Shown here piece by piece: positions 8,494 through 17,282 of a stretch of DNA of 64,000 nucleotides. The stretch's first letter is position 1; every line of letters starts with the position of its first letter. This stretch comes from Saccharothrix ecbatanensis. Its GTDB lineage: Bacteria > Actinomycetota > Actinomycetes > Mycobacteriales > Pseudonocardiaceae. The position numbers and the translations under genes are program-made. The DNA lies in contig NZ_JACHMO010000001.1 in the NCBI RefSeq assembly GCF_014205015.1, positions 8,060,001-8,124,000 on the forward strand, in the 5' to 3' direction. The notes below the pieces were generated by a model. It had not been told where the DNA came from, did no database searches, and saw nothing but the letters and a program-made list of their open reading frames with translations.

Positions 8494-9679
8494 CCTCCTG
8501 ATCCGTTCCGTGCGGCCGTGGCCAAACCTCCCCGGCGCACCCCTGGTCGACGTGCTCTGCGAGGGCGGGCACGTCGCGGCGTTCGCCCCGGACCTCGACC
8601 CGCCGCCCGCCGTGCCGGTGGTCGACGGCCGGGGCGGCGTGCTGCTGCCCGCGTTCACCGACGCCCACGCGCACCTGGACTCCACCCGGCTCGGCCTGCC
8701 GTTCCGGCCGCACAGCGCGGGCGCCGGGCTGGCCGACCTGATCGAGAACGACCGGCGCAACTGGCGGTCCGCCGAGGCTTCGGTCGCGCAACGGGCCACG
8801 TACACGCTCGCCCGCACGATCGCCGGCGGCGCTACGCATGTCCGCAGCCACGCGCAGGTGGACGTCGACTCGGGGCTGGAGAAGCTGGAAGGCGTGCTCG
8901 CCGCGCGCGAGGAGCACCGCGGCCGGGCGCACGTCGAGGTGGTGGCGTTCCCGCAGTGCGGCATCCTGCGGGAGAAGGGCACGGCGGAGCTGCTGGAGGC
9001 GGCGCTGCGCGCGGGCGCGGACCTGGTCGGCGGGCTAGACCCGGCGGGCTACGACCGTGACCCGGTGGGGCACCTGGACGTGGTGTTCGGGTTGGCCGAG
9101 AAGCACCAGCGCGGGGTGGACGTGCACCTGCACGACGGCGGGACGCTCGGCGCGTTCCAGGTGGAGTTGATCTGCGAGCGCGTGCGGGCGCTCGGGATGC
9201 AGGGGCAGGCGACCGTCAGCCACGCGTTCGCGCTGTCCACTGTGGATGGTGAGCGGCAGCGGGAACTGGTGGAGCTGCTGGCGGAGCACGACATCGCGGT
9301 GACGACGGTCGCGCCGGGCGTGCGGGAACCGTTGCCGCTGCGGGAGCTGCGGCGCGCGGGCGTTCGGGTCGGCCTCGGGCAGGACGGCATCCGCGACTAC
9401 TGGTCCCCGTACGGCAACGGCGACATGCTGGACCGGGCCTGGCAACTGGCCTACCGCAACGGGTTCCGCCGCGATGACCTGGTGGAGATGTGCGTGGACA
9501 TCGCCACTAGGGGCGGCGCGGCCGTCATGGGGCGCACGCTGGGCCTCACCGAGGGTTCGCCGGCCGACCTGGTCGTGGTGCCGGGCGACACGGTGACCGC
9601 CGCCGTCATGGACCGGGCCCCGCGCACACTGGTCGTGCACGCGGGACGCGTCGTGGCCGCCGAAGGCGAGATCGTCTGA
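8483..9679 (+). CDS. amidohydrolase, cytosine deaminase-like
   Basis: 398-aa metal-dependent hydrolase of the CodA/TrzA type. Metal ligands appear in order: DAHAHLD near residue 55, DVHLHDGG near 213, VSHAF near 247 and GQDGIRD near 296; the C-terminal strand domain has GSPADLVVVPG. The family deaminates cytosine, isoguanine or related amidines; substrate not assignable. The GTG start overlaps the end of the flavoenzyme gene by 11 bases, so they are one transcript, though a metabolic link is not obvious. The last 22 bases are repeated 1.6 kb downstream. Confidence 0.87.
   Translation: MTGDLLIRSVRPWPNLPGAPLVDVLCEGGHVAAFAPDLDPPPAVPVVDGRGGVLLPAFTDAHAHLDSTRLGLPFRPHSAGAGLADLIENDRRNWRSAEASVAQRATYTLARTIAGGATHVRSHAQVDVDSGLEKLEGVLAAREEHRGRAHVEVVAFPQCGILREKGTAELLEAALRAGADLVGGLDPAGYDRDPVGHLDVVFGLAEKHQRGVDVHLHDGGTLGAFQVELICERVRALGMQGQATVSHAFALSTVDGERQRELVELLAEHDIAVTTVAPGVREPLPLRELRRAGVRVGLGQDGIRDYWSPYGNGDMLDRAWQLAYRNGFRRDDLVEMCVDIATRGGAAVMGRTLGLTEGSPADLVVVPGDTVTAAVMDRAPRTLVVHAGRVVAAEGEIV
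9658..9679 (+). repeat. direct repeat, left copy (end of amidohydrolase gene)
   Basis: The last 22 bases of the amidohydrolase gene, coding AEGEIV plus stop, recur exactly at 11,259-11,280. They bracket an XRE/DUF397/small-ORF module, as an insertion with duplicated target or a restored gene end would. Confidence 0.85.
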
Positions 9680-9698
9680 ACCGGGTGAACCCGTCGGA

Positions 9699-9893
9699 TC
9701 AGCGGGTCGATGACTTGATCATGGTCAGGAACGCGTGGGCCGCGCCCTTGCCGAACGTCAGCGTCGGCCGTTCGTCGCCGGGAAGCGCGGCCTGCTTGGT
9801 GTCGCGGTAGCCGACCACATCGCCGGTCCACCCCGTCTCCACGCACGTCCCGTTGTTGGCGGTGTACGTGGAAGTCCGCCAGTTCTCGATCAC
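9699..9893 (-). CDS. DUF397 protein
   Basis: 64-aa DUF397 protein: ENWRTSTYTANNGTCVETGWTGDVVGYRDTK and a C-terminal FGKGAAHAFLTMIK. Such proteins are paired almost invariably with an XRE regulator of the DUF5753 (Scr1, antitoxin-like) type and behave as small partners in developmental or toxin-antitoxin-like circuits in Streptomyces. Here the GTG start overlaps the stop of that regulator (GTGA). The biochemical activity of DUF397 is unknown. Confidence 0.9.
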   Translation of the reverse strand: MIENWRTSTYTANNGTCVETGWTGDVVGYRDTKQAALPGDERPTLTFGKGAAHAFLTMIKSSTR

Positions 9894-10759
9894 TGGATCT
9901 CCTTCCTCAACTTGGCGACGAGCGCCCGCGACCGCTTCGGGTTGAGGGCCAGGTGACGAAGGTGGTTCATCACCTTCCCGTAGTCTTCTACGGCCTCGGG
10001 GCTGTCGTAGTAGTGTGCCGATCGCCGTGCTTCCTCATACGCTACCCGCCAGTCGTCATCGAACCTGAGCAGGTAGAACGCGCCCGTGAGTGACGGATGC
10101 ACGCCCACCTCATGCGGGATGACCTGGAAATTGACGTTCGGGCGTGAGGTCGTCTCCAGCAGGTGATCGAGTTGGCCGGCCATCACGGCGGGACCGCCCA
10201 CCGGTCGCCGCAGCGTCTGCTCCTCGACGACGCACCACAACTCAGCCGGGCCGGCCTCACGCGTGATCACGGACTGCCGTCGCAGTCGCAGCGCGATGCT
10301 GTCCTCGACGTTGACGCCAAGGGTGATCGAGGCGTGGTAAGCGATCAGCTCGCGCGCATAGGCCTCGGTCTGCAACAGCCCGCTGACCAACATGGGGTCG
10401 AAGACCTCGATACCGGTGGCGACCGCTTCCAACCCGATGGCGAGTTCGAAGTCCTTCACCGTTGACGACGAGTCGATGTCCTGTCGCACGGTGCCGTGCT
10501 GGTCGGGCTTGAGCTTCGCCACGGCCAGCAGTTCCAACATCATCGGCAGGCGATCCGGCCGACCGAAGAAGTCCATCAGGACCTCCAGCGCGGGCTTCGA
10601 CGGGAGGTTCTTGCCGGTGATCAAGTGGCCGAACCCGACCCGCGACATGCCCAACCGCTCACCGGCCTGCGCCTGGGTCTTCCCGGCCTGCTCGCACAGG
10701 CGGTCGAGCTCGTAGCGCAGCACTCGCCGGGCCACCTGGGGGCCGAAGGTCACCTGCAC
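9890..10759 (-). CDS. XRE regulator with DUF5753 domain
   Basis: 289-aa regulator. Residues about 10-65 form an XRE helix-turn-helix (LDRLCEQAGKTQAQAGERLGMSRVGFGHLITG); the remainder is a DUF5753 domain with the hallmark VSGLLQTEAYARELIAYH and VVEEQTLRRPVGG. Forms a two-gene operon with the downstream DUF397 gene. GGGAAGGGA lies 7-8 bases before the chosen GTG. A second, homologous pair occurs at 46,499-47,748, suggesting a lineage-expanded family. Confidence 0.9.
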   Translation of the reverse strand: MQVTFGPQVARRVLRYELDRLCEQAGKTQAQAGERLGMSRVGFGHLITGKNLPSKPALEVLMDFFGRPDRLPMMLELLAVAKLKPDQHGTVRQDIDSSSTVKDFELAIGLEAVATGIEVFDPMLVSGLLQTEAYARELIAYHASITLGVNVEDSIALRLRRQSVITREAGPAELWCVVEEQTLRRPVGGPAVMAGQLDHLLETTSRPNVNFQVIPHEVGVHPSLTGAFYLLRFDDDWRVAYEEARRSAHYYDSPEAVEDYGKVMNHLRHLALNPKRSRALVAKLRKEIQ

Positions 10760-10949
10760 GTCGTCATCCCTTCCCGCTCGGAACCGGTGGCCGCCGCCGA
10801 GTCGCATCAGTACACGAAAGTAGCAGTGTTCGTTCCGGATGGAGCGCAATCCGCACGCTATCGTCTCTGCACGGAGCGCGCTCCCGTCATGGCGAGTTGC
10901 TGTCCGAGCACTGTGCGTAATGGTTTCACACGGGAAGAGAGGTACGGCG

Positions 10950-11009
10950 ATGAGGCCCACCAGGAAGGTGTTTCCGCCCTCGGGCGTCAGCGTGGGGGCA
11001 CGCCGATGA
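10950..11009 (+). CDS. possible 19-codon leader ORF
   Basis: A short ORF, MRPTRKVFPPSGVSVGARR, with GGAAGAGAGG 7 bases upstream. Its stop overlaps the ATG of the next gene (ATGA), so ribosomes ending here could start the 76-aa protein. High third-position GC is consistent with translation but cannot prove it at this length. Confidence 0.4.
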   Translation: MRPTRKVFPPSGVSVGARR

Positions 11010-11236
11010 TCTTCACGGAGCGTGACGTCGTGCCCTCGTTCGGCCTGCTGGTGGGCCGTGATGTGAAAGTCCGCTTCCTGGTGGACACGGACTGCCCGAA
11101 CTCGATCACGCTGGTGATCGGCGATTCGGTCGCCGAGATCAGTTTCGACCCGGCCACGGTCGAGCTGTTGGGCGACAAGGCCCGTGACGCCGTGCGCGAG
11201 TTGCGGGCAGGGGGCGTGGGCGACAGGACCTCCTGA
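11006..11236 (+). CDS. small protein of unknown function (76 aa)
   Basis: 76-aa protein, MIFTERDVVPSFGLLVGRDVKVRFLVDTDCPNS at the start, with alternating strands and a helical end (VELLGDKARDAVRELRAGG). I do not recognise a family. It is divergent from the XRE/DUF397 operon and lies inside the segment bounded by the 22-bp direct repeat, so it probably belongs to the same module; it may be controlled by the XRE protein. A predicted leader ORF overlaps its start. Confidence 0.6.
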   Translation: MIFTERDVVPSFGLLVGRDVKVRFLVDTDCPNSITLVIGDSVAEISFDPATVELLGDKARDAVRELRAGGVGDRTS

Positions 11237-11258
11237 TCCACGTCGCGTGGTGTCACGG

Positions 11259-11280
11259 CGCCGAAGGCGAGATCGTCTGA
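11259..11280 (+). repeat. direct repeat, right copy
   Basis: Exact copy of the last 22 bases of the amidohydrolase gene (9,658-9,679), ending in the same TGA but here in non-coding sequence just before the 216-aa gene. Sequence just upstream (CGCGTGGTGTCACG) is also loosely like the gene end, suggesting a decayed longer duplication. Confidence 0.85.
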
Positions 11281-11312
11281 GTTTTGTCGGTGGTGGCCGC
11301 TAGCCTGCGCGC

Positions 11313-11959
11313 ATGAGTCAGGACACCTGGGACGCCCTCAAAGCGACCCCTCTCGCCGAGGTGCGGCGGCGCGCGGCGATCGTCGGCGAGCTGACCGAAG
11401 TCCGGCCGATGGTGGTGGACGACGCGGAGCGGTTCGCGTGGAACGACAGCGGCGGGCAGTCGGCCGTCTGGTACTTCACGCCGGACGGCCTCGCGCTGCT
11501 GCTGGTCTTCGACCACGAGTCGGAGCTGAACCTGTACGCCGAAGGCGACTACGCCCTCCAGGAGTCGCTGTACCGAGGGGTGCCCGAGTCACTGGTGCGG
11601 CTGGTGCGCGACCGTCCCGAGAACTACGAGTCCCTGAACCTCGTCGACTCGGAAACCGGGCGGGCGATCCACTACGCCGGCGGCGTCTTCTGGTTCGACG
11701 GCGAGCGGTGGCGGGCCGCCGAGGGCTTCCTGGACCACTGCGAGCGGGAAGGGCTGGCTCCGCTGATCGAATCGGGGTTCGGCTACTGCCTCGGGGACTA
11801 CGCGTTCGGCCGGGAGTTCACCGCCGAGACGGTGATCGCGCTCAGGGACTTCGACGGCCGGTACGAGGAGGCCTCCGAGCGCGACGCCGCGCTGGTCGAG
11901 GCGCAGGAGGTCATCGACCGGCACGCGGCGTCGCGGCGAGAGGTGGGAGTGTCCGAGCG

Positions 11960-11963
<4 letters not shown>
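11313..11963 (+). CDS. hypothetical protein (216 aa)
   Basis: Soluble acidic protein rich in aromatic residues: SAVWYFTPDGLALLLVFDHESELNLY, GGVFWFDGERWRAAEGFLDHC. No signal peptide or membrane segment. The style (mixed strand-helix, acidic, Trp-rich) resembles SUKH/SMI1-type or immunity-like proteins, but I cannot assign a family. Its last codon overlaps the stop of the convergent oxidoreductase gene by a few bases. No clear ribosome site precedes the ATG, so it may be leaderless. Confidence 0.7.
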
Positions 11964-12970
<1,007 letters not shown>

Positions 12971-13024
12971 ATGGATCACGACGTTCCGAGGGCTCGCCGC
13001 TATTCCCGGGCGTACCGTCACGTC

Positions 13025-13432
13025 GTGGACATCCGCCTGATCACGTCACTCGAAGCGGTCATGGCCGCCGGTCACCTGTTCGACGACCTGCCGCGGGAGG
13101 ACGCGACGCGAGCGTTCCTCGCCGACGACCGGCACCACCTGCTGATCGCGTACGTCGACGGCGAGCCCGCCGGGTTCGTGTCCGGCGTCGAGACCATCCA
13201 CCCCGACAAGGGCGTGGAGATGTTCCTCTACGAGCTGGGCGTGGACGACGCCTACCAGCGCCGGGGCATCGCCACCGCGCTGATCGAGCGGCTGATCGGG
13301 CTGGCCAGGGAACGCGGCTGCACCGGCGCGTGGACCGGCACGGAGAAGGACAACGCCGCCGCCCTGGCCACCTACCGCCGGACCGGCGCCGAACTCGACT
13401 TCGACACCGTCGCCGTGTCCTGGGGCTTTTAA
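13025..13432 (+). CDS. GNAT acetyltransferase
   Basis: 135-aa GNAT protein. The acetyl-CoA loop is VDDAYQRRGIATALIERLIGLARERG, followed by TGTEKDNAAALATYRRTGAEL. The order of elements and the short N-terminus resemble AAC(3)-I-type aminoglycoside acetyltransferases, but the substrate cannot be stated. GTG start chosen because the family N-terminus (DIRLITSLEAV) begins there. Stands alone between a divergent oxidoreductase and a convergent operon whose stop lies 5 bases away. Confidence 0.85.
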   Translation: MDIRLITSLEAVMAAGHLFDDLPREDATRAFLADDRHHLLIAYVDGEPAGFVSGVETIHPDKGVEMFLYELGVDDAYQRRGIATALIERLIGLARERGCTGAWTGTEKDNAAALATYRRTGAELDFDTVAVSWGF

Positions 13433-13437
13433 GAGCG

Positions 13438-13869
13438 TCAGGAACCCTTGCGGCGCAAGAGGGTGCGTTTCTGCAACGACTCCTCCAACGCCTGGTAGGC
13501 CAGGTCCATCGCGGTGTTGTACTCGCGCTGGTCGCGCGGCGGGACCGACTCGTCCGGGTCGGGCACCGTGGTCATCTTCATCCACCGCTCGTCCCACAGC
13601 AGCTCGACCGCGGCCTCCCAGTGCACCGCGACGATCAGCTTGACCACCTGTTCCTGCTCGATCACCTCGGCCATCCGGTCCTGCGACGCGGCCAGCCGGG
13701 CCAGCAGGTCACGCACCCGGGCGCGATCCGTCGCACGCATCCGCTCGACCGACTCGGCGGCCAGCGCGACGATCTCCTTGTACCGCTCGACCGCGGAAAC
13801 CGTCCCGATCTCCGGCACGCCTTCCCCACTGGTGCGCTGCGCGGGCACTACGGAGATCTGGCTGGTCAT
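13438..13869 (-). CDS. unknown helical protein, last gene of the FtsK-like operon
   Basis: 143-aa protein with a disordered head (MTSQISVVPAQRTSGEGVPE) and a long helical body (ERYKEIVALAAESVERMRATDRARVRDLLARLAASQDRM...), then WEAAVELLWDERWMKM. I recognise no family. GGGAGGAATC precedes the ATG, which overlaps the stop of the FtsK-like gene, so it is made together with that ATPase and could be an adaptor or substrate of it. Confidence 0.75.
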   Translation of the reverse strand: MTSQISVVPAQRTSGEGVPEIGTVSAVERYKEIVALAAESVERMRATDRARVRDLLARLAASQDRMAEVIEQEQVVKLIVAVHWEAAVELLWDERWMKMTTVPDPDESVPPRDQREYNTAMDLAYQALEESLQKRTLLRRKGS

Positions 13870-16631
13870 GATTCCTCCCCGGTGTCGAACGGGATGACGA
13901 CCTGCGGCCGTGAGTGCTCGAACCGGTCGAAGAACAGGCCCCGGCGCGGTCGCGGTGACCACGCCATGACCTGCTCCGGTCCGAACGACAGCAGCTCCTT
14001 GCCCTGGATGTCGAACGCGACCCACGCGCCGATGTCGTCGTAGACACCGGGCGAAAGGGTGTTCTTCAGCCGCTGCGCGCCACGCCACCAGCCCAGCACG
14101 TGGGTGCGGTTCTCCGGGCCGTGTTTGAGCACTGTTCGCAGGTTGTCCACCCCGGAGACACGCGTCGTCGGGTTCTTCGCCTCCAACAGGGTGTGCGCCG
14201 CGTCCACCGCGTAAACCACCACGTAGTGCGGTTGCAATGGCGCGCCCGTCTCACCGGTGATGCTCGCGGTGATCCGACCGGCCACGCCCTCGACCAGCGT
14301 CCTGATGCCGTCGAGGCCCAGCAGGTCCACCGCGTGGCCCGCGTCGCGCAGCTGCTTGGCCAGCTTCTCCGCGTGCGGCCAGGCGTCCTCGGCCAGGCAC
14401 GCCAGGGTGAACTGCGCGTCGTTCGGCTCGTGCTGCCGGGCCAGCGACAGCGCCGCGCCGGCCAGCACGTCCGCCGCGTCCTCGGCCAGCGACCCGAGCA
14501 CGGCGATGTTCCGGCCCGGCGTGCGGGCGAAGCGCACCTTGGCCGCGCTGCCCGCCACGTCGATCACCTGGCCGAGCAGCACGGTCGGGTTGCCCGCGCC
14601 CGGCGCCAGCGCCCGGAAGTCCGGCAGCGCCTGGAGCGCGGGCACCTTGCTGCCGTCGAACAGGATCGGCTCGGCCAGGTCCGGCGGCCGACGCCGGTGC
14701 AGCTCCGCTTGCAGCTTGTCGAACGTGCCCTTGGCGGTGGCGTCCGGGATGCGCGCGACCTCGTTGCCCGGCCGGACGCCCGACTCGTGGTTGACCACCG
14801 CGTGCCAGCGGGGCAGCTCCACCGCGGCGTCGTTCTGCGGCTCGGCCAGCACCCGCCGTGCCTTCGGCAGCGCGATGCGCACGGTGAACTGCTCGAAGAT
14901 CGCCGACTTGCCCCAGAAGCCCTCGATGCCGGACACGTCCTGGCTGGACAGCACCAGGTGGATGCCCTGCGACCGGCCGCGCCGGGCCACGTCCTCCAGC
15001 AGTTGGGTGGCCTGCGCGGTGACCTGGTCGCGTTCGCCGAACAGGTACTGGAACTCGTCGATCACCGCGACGACCCGCGGCCAGTGGCCGAGCGGGTCCT
15101 CCTCGCGCAGCTGCTCCAGCTTGGTGACCTCGTGCCGCTTCGCCGCGTCCGCGCGCCGGCGCATCTCGTCGGCCAGGAACGCCAGCAGCGCCACGCCGAA
15201 CTCGCGGTCGGTGTTGACGTTCACGCCGACCAGCCGCGCGTGCGGCAGCCACGTCGGGTCCTTGCGGCCCGGCGCGAACTGGGCGAACGACACGCCCTCC
15301 TTGAAGTCCAGCAGGTACAGCTCAAGCTCGTCCGGCTCGTACCGGGCGGCCAGGCTGCCGAGCATGGCGTAGAGGAAGTTCGTCTTGCCCGAACCGCTCG
15401 GCCCGCCGATCAACGCGTGCGGCGACGTGTCGCCCAGCGCCACGTGCACCGGCTCGCCCTCCAGGAAGCCCACCGGCGCGACGACGCCCGCCGACGAGTC
15501 CTCCCGCCACAGCTGCTCCGGCAGCAGGTCGGCGAACGTGCTCAGCCGGTTCCGGCGCTCGTCCCGCTTGTCGGCGATCGCCGCGCACGCGCGGGGCACC
15601 AGCGCGCGGGGGAACGGCGGGTCGAGCGCGACCGTCACGTGCTTGCCGGTCATCGTGCAGGTCGCGGTCTGGTCGGCGGCGATCGTGACGGTCTCGATCG
15701 GCGAGTTGACGGTGACCGGGATGTCGACGACGACGAGCTGGATGCCGGCCGCCAAACCGTTGCGCGCCACCCGTTGCAGCTGCTGCTGGTGCTCTTCCCG
15801 CAACGCCTGCCGGTTGCCGAACAGCACCGCCACCCGCCACGGCTCGGTCCGCCGCCCGCCCGCCGCCGTCACCGACTGGTGGCCCTCGACCAGCACGCCG
15901 GTGTGCACCCGGCGGATGTGGTCGGACAGCTCGTCCAGCAGCTCGTGCAGCCGGGCCGGGTCGTGCACGGTCAGCAGGCCCGCGCGGGTCAGCGGGTAGA
16001 GGCCGGGCAGCGCGCCGGTGAGCTGGCCGACGTCCCACACGTGGACGTGCACCAGACCGGGCTGGAAGTGGCTCAACAGGCGCAGCAGCAGGTTCTCCAC
16101 CAGGCCTTCGGCCGCGGGCCTGCTCTCGTACGTGGAGGACACGTGCAGGTGCGCGTGGTCGAGCAGCGGCACCGCCACCGGGAACCGCTGCGGCTCGGGC
16201 GCGCTGCGGACCGTGCCGGTGCCGATGCGCCACAGCTCGGGCACGCCTTCGGTCGCGTCGGCCGTGCCCGGTGTGCCGAGCCACCTCTCGTGCGGCCACG
16301 ACGCCGGGCCGTCCGCCACCGCGTCGACCAGGCCGGTCAACGCGTCCGGCCCGTGCTCCGACCAGTCGCGGAACGCGGCCACCCGGTCGATCAGCGCCTG
16401 CGCCACCTGCTGCCGGAACAGCGGGTTCGCCAACGCCTCCGCCAGCAGCGGATCTTCCTTCGCGCGGTCGATCCCCTGCCCGCGCACCATCACCTCGACC
16501 ATGTCGCGGGCGCGTTCGGCGGCGAGTTGGCGCTGCTCGCGCGAGGCGTTGCCCAACGCGGCGGCGACGGCCCTGCGGAACTCCTCGAAGGAGCTCTCGA
16601 TCCTCTTCCGGCGCTCGTCACGCCTGCTCAC
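13866..16631 (-). CDS. FtsK/SpoIIIE (EccC-like) ATPase, soluble
   Basis: 921-aa ATPase. The first about 110 residues are charged helices; a degenerate domain follows. The active FtsK/SpoIIIE domain has Walker A IGGPSGSGKTNFL near residue 410, VVAVIDEFQYLFG (Walker B) near 522, and SQGIHLVLSSQDV. A third domain with a Walker-like but degraded start (NIAVLGSLAEDAADVLAGA) occupies the C-terminus. Three RecA-like domains in a row recall EccC of type VII secretion, but the two N-terminal membrane helices of EccC and the gamma DNA-reading domain of FtsK are both absent. Start GTG lies 1 base after the stop of the previous gene. Confidence 0.85.
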   Translation of the reverse strand: MSRRDERRKRIESSFEEFRRAVAAALGNASREQRQLAAERARDMVEVMVRGQGIDRAKEDPLLAEALANPLFRQQVAQALIDRVAAFRDWSEHGPDALTGLVDAVADGPASWPHERWLGTPGTADATEGVPELWRIGTGTVRSAPEPQRFPVAVPLLDHAHLHVSSTYESRPAAEGLVENLLLRLLSHFQPGLVHVHVWDVGQLTGALPGLYPLTRAGLLTVHDPARLHELLDELSDHIRRVHTGVLVEGHQSVTAAGGRRTEPWRVAVLFGNRQALREEHQQQLQRVARNGLAAGIQLVVVDIPVTVNSPIETVTIAADQTATCTMTGKHVTVALDPPFPRALVPRACAAIADKRDERRNRLSTFADLLPEQLWREDSSAGVVAPVGFLEGEPVHVALGDTSPHALIGGPSGSGKTNFLYAMLGSLAARYEPDELELYLLDFKEGVSFAQFAPGRKDPTWLPHARLVGVNVNTDREFGVALLAFLADEMRRRADAAKRHEVTKLEQLREEDPLGHWPRVVAVIDEFQYLFGERDQVTAQATQLLEDVARRGRSQGIHLVLSSQDVSGIEGFWGKSAIFEQFTVRIALPKARRVLAEPQNDAAVELPRWHAVVNHESGVRPGNEVARIPDATAKGTFDKLQAELHRRRPPDLAEPILFDGSKVPALQALPDFRALAPGAGNPTVLLGQVIDVAGSAAKVRFARTPGRNIAVLGSLAEDAADVLAGAALSLARQHEPNDAQFTLACLAEDAWPHAEKLAKQLRDAGHAVDLLGLDGIRTLVEGVAGRITASITGETGAPLQPHYVVVYAVDAAHTLLEAKNPTTRVSGVDNLRTVLKHGPENRTHVLGWWRGAQRLKNTLSPGVYDDIGAWVAFDIQGKELLSFGPEQVMAWSPRPRRGLFFDRFEHSRPQVVIPFDTGEES

Positions 16632-16632
16632 G

Positions 16633-16884
16633 TCACAGCTCCACGGCTAGGCGTTGGACCAGTTCCAGGCTGCCGACGATCAGCTCGAGCTCGTCGGCGA
16701 ACAGCTCACCCGCCTTCACGAACCCGGCGGGCACCAGGGACTCGTGGTGGTCGGCGCTCGCCGAGACCAGGATGTCGACCGCCTCGTCCAACGCGTGCTG
16801 GGCCTCCCGGACGCTGCGATAGGCGTCCCGGAGTAACTCGCAGCTCTGGTCGAGCGCGAGCCTGATCTCGCCTACCGAGGTCAC
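16633..16884 (-). CDS. small helical protein of the FtsK-like operon (83 aa)
   Basis: 83-aa, almost entirely helical: VGEIRLALDQSCELLRDAYRSVREAQHALDEAVDILVSAS then GELFADELELIVGSLELVQRLAVEL. Size and helix-turn-helix layout resemble WXG100/ESAT-6-class partners though the WXG triplet is missing. It sits between another small coiled-coil gene and the ATPase with 1-base gaps, the stop-start junction reading TGACGTGA on both sides. Function unknown; a secreted or structural partner of the ATPase is the simplest idea. Confidence 0.75.
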   Translation of the reverse strand: MTSVGEIRLALDQSCELLRDAYRSVREAQHALDEAVDILVSASADHHESLVPAGFVKAGELFADELELIVGSLELVQRLAVEL

Positions 16885-16885
16885 G

Positions 16886-17146
16886 TCACAACCTGGAATT
16901 GATGCTCTCGGCCTGGGAAATCCCGGCGCCGAGGTGCTGTTGCAAGTCGGAGACGCCGCTGACCACCTCGGCGAACCGGGCGTTCGCCTGCTCCACGTCG
17001 GCCTGGACGCTGCCCTGGGTGGCTGTGCTCAGCAGGGCTTGCGCGTCTTCGGCCAGGTCGGCGGCCTGTTGCAGGGCGTTGACGCTCTGGCCCGCCTTGT
17101 CGACGGCCTGGGCGATCGCGGCGCGGACCTCTTCGATGCTGGCCAT
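16886..17146 (-). CDS. small coiled-coil protein, first gene of the FtsK-like operon (86 aa)
   Basis: 86-aa acidic helical protein: MASIEEVRAAIAQAVDKAGQSVNALQQAADLAEDAQALL, then a second long helix. It has no Cys or Trp, a size typical of WXG100-class proteins, and abundant Ala/Gln heptads. GAGGGG stands upstream of the chosen ATG; an earlier in-frame start would add a poorly conserved-looking segment. It leads a four-gene operon with the FtsK/EccC-like ATPase. Confidence 0.78.
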   Translation of the reverse strand: MASIEEVRAAIAQAVDKAGQSVNALQQAADLAEDAQALLSTATQGSVQADVEQANARFAEVVSGVSDLQQHLGAGISQAESINSRL

Positions 17147-17282
17147 GTCGGATCCCGACCCCTCCCGCAAAGCGTTTGCGTTCCTATAGTTGAAAGTAGT
17201 ACCTAAAGAATCACGATTCACAAGCAAGATCGGCTGACCGGGTGGCGTCGAAATCCACTCGATCGGGTCAGCGTTGTCGATC

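Noticed and set aside
14100..16865. 921-codon plus-strand open frame
   Set aside because: Exact mirror of the FtsK-like gene with no recognisable domain.
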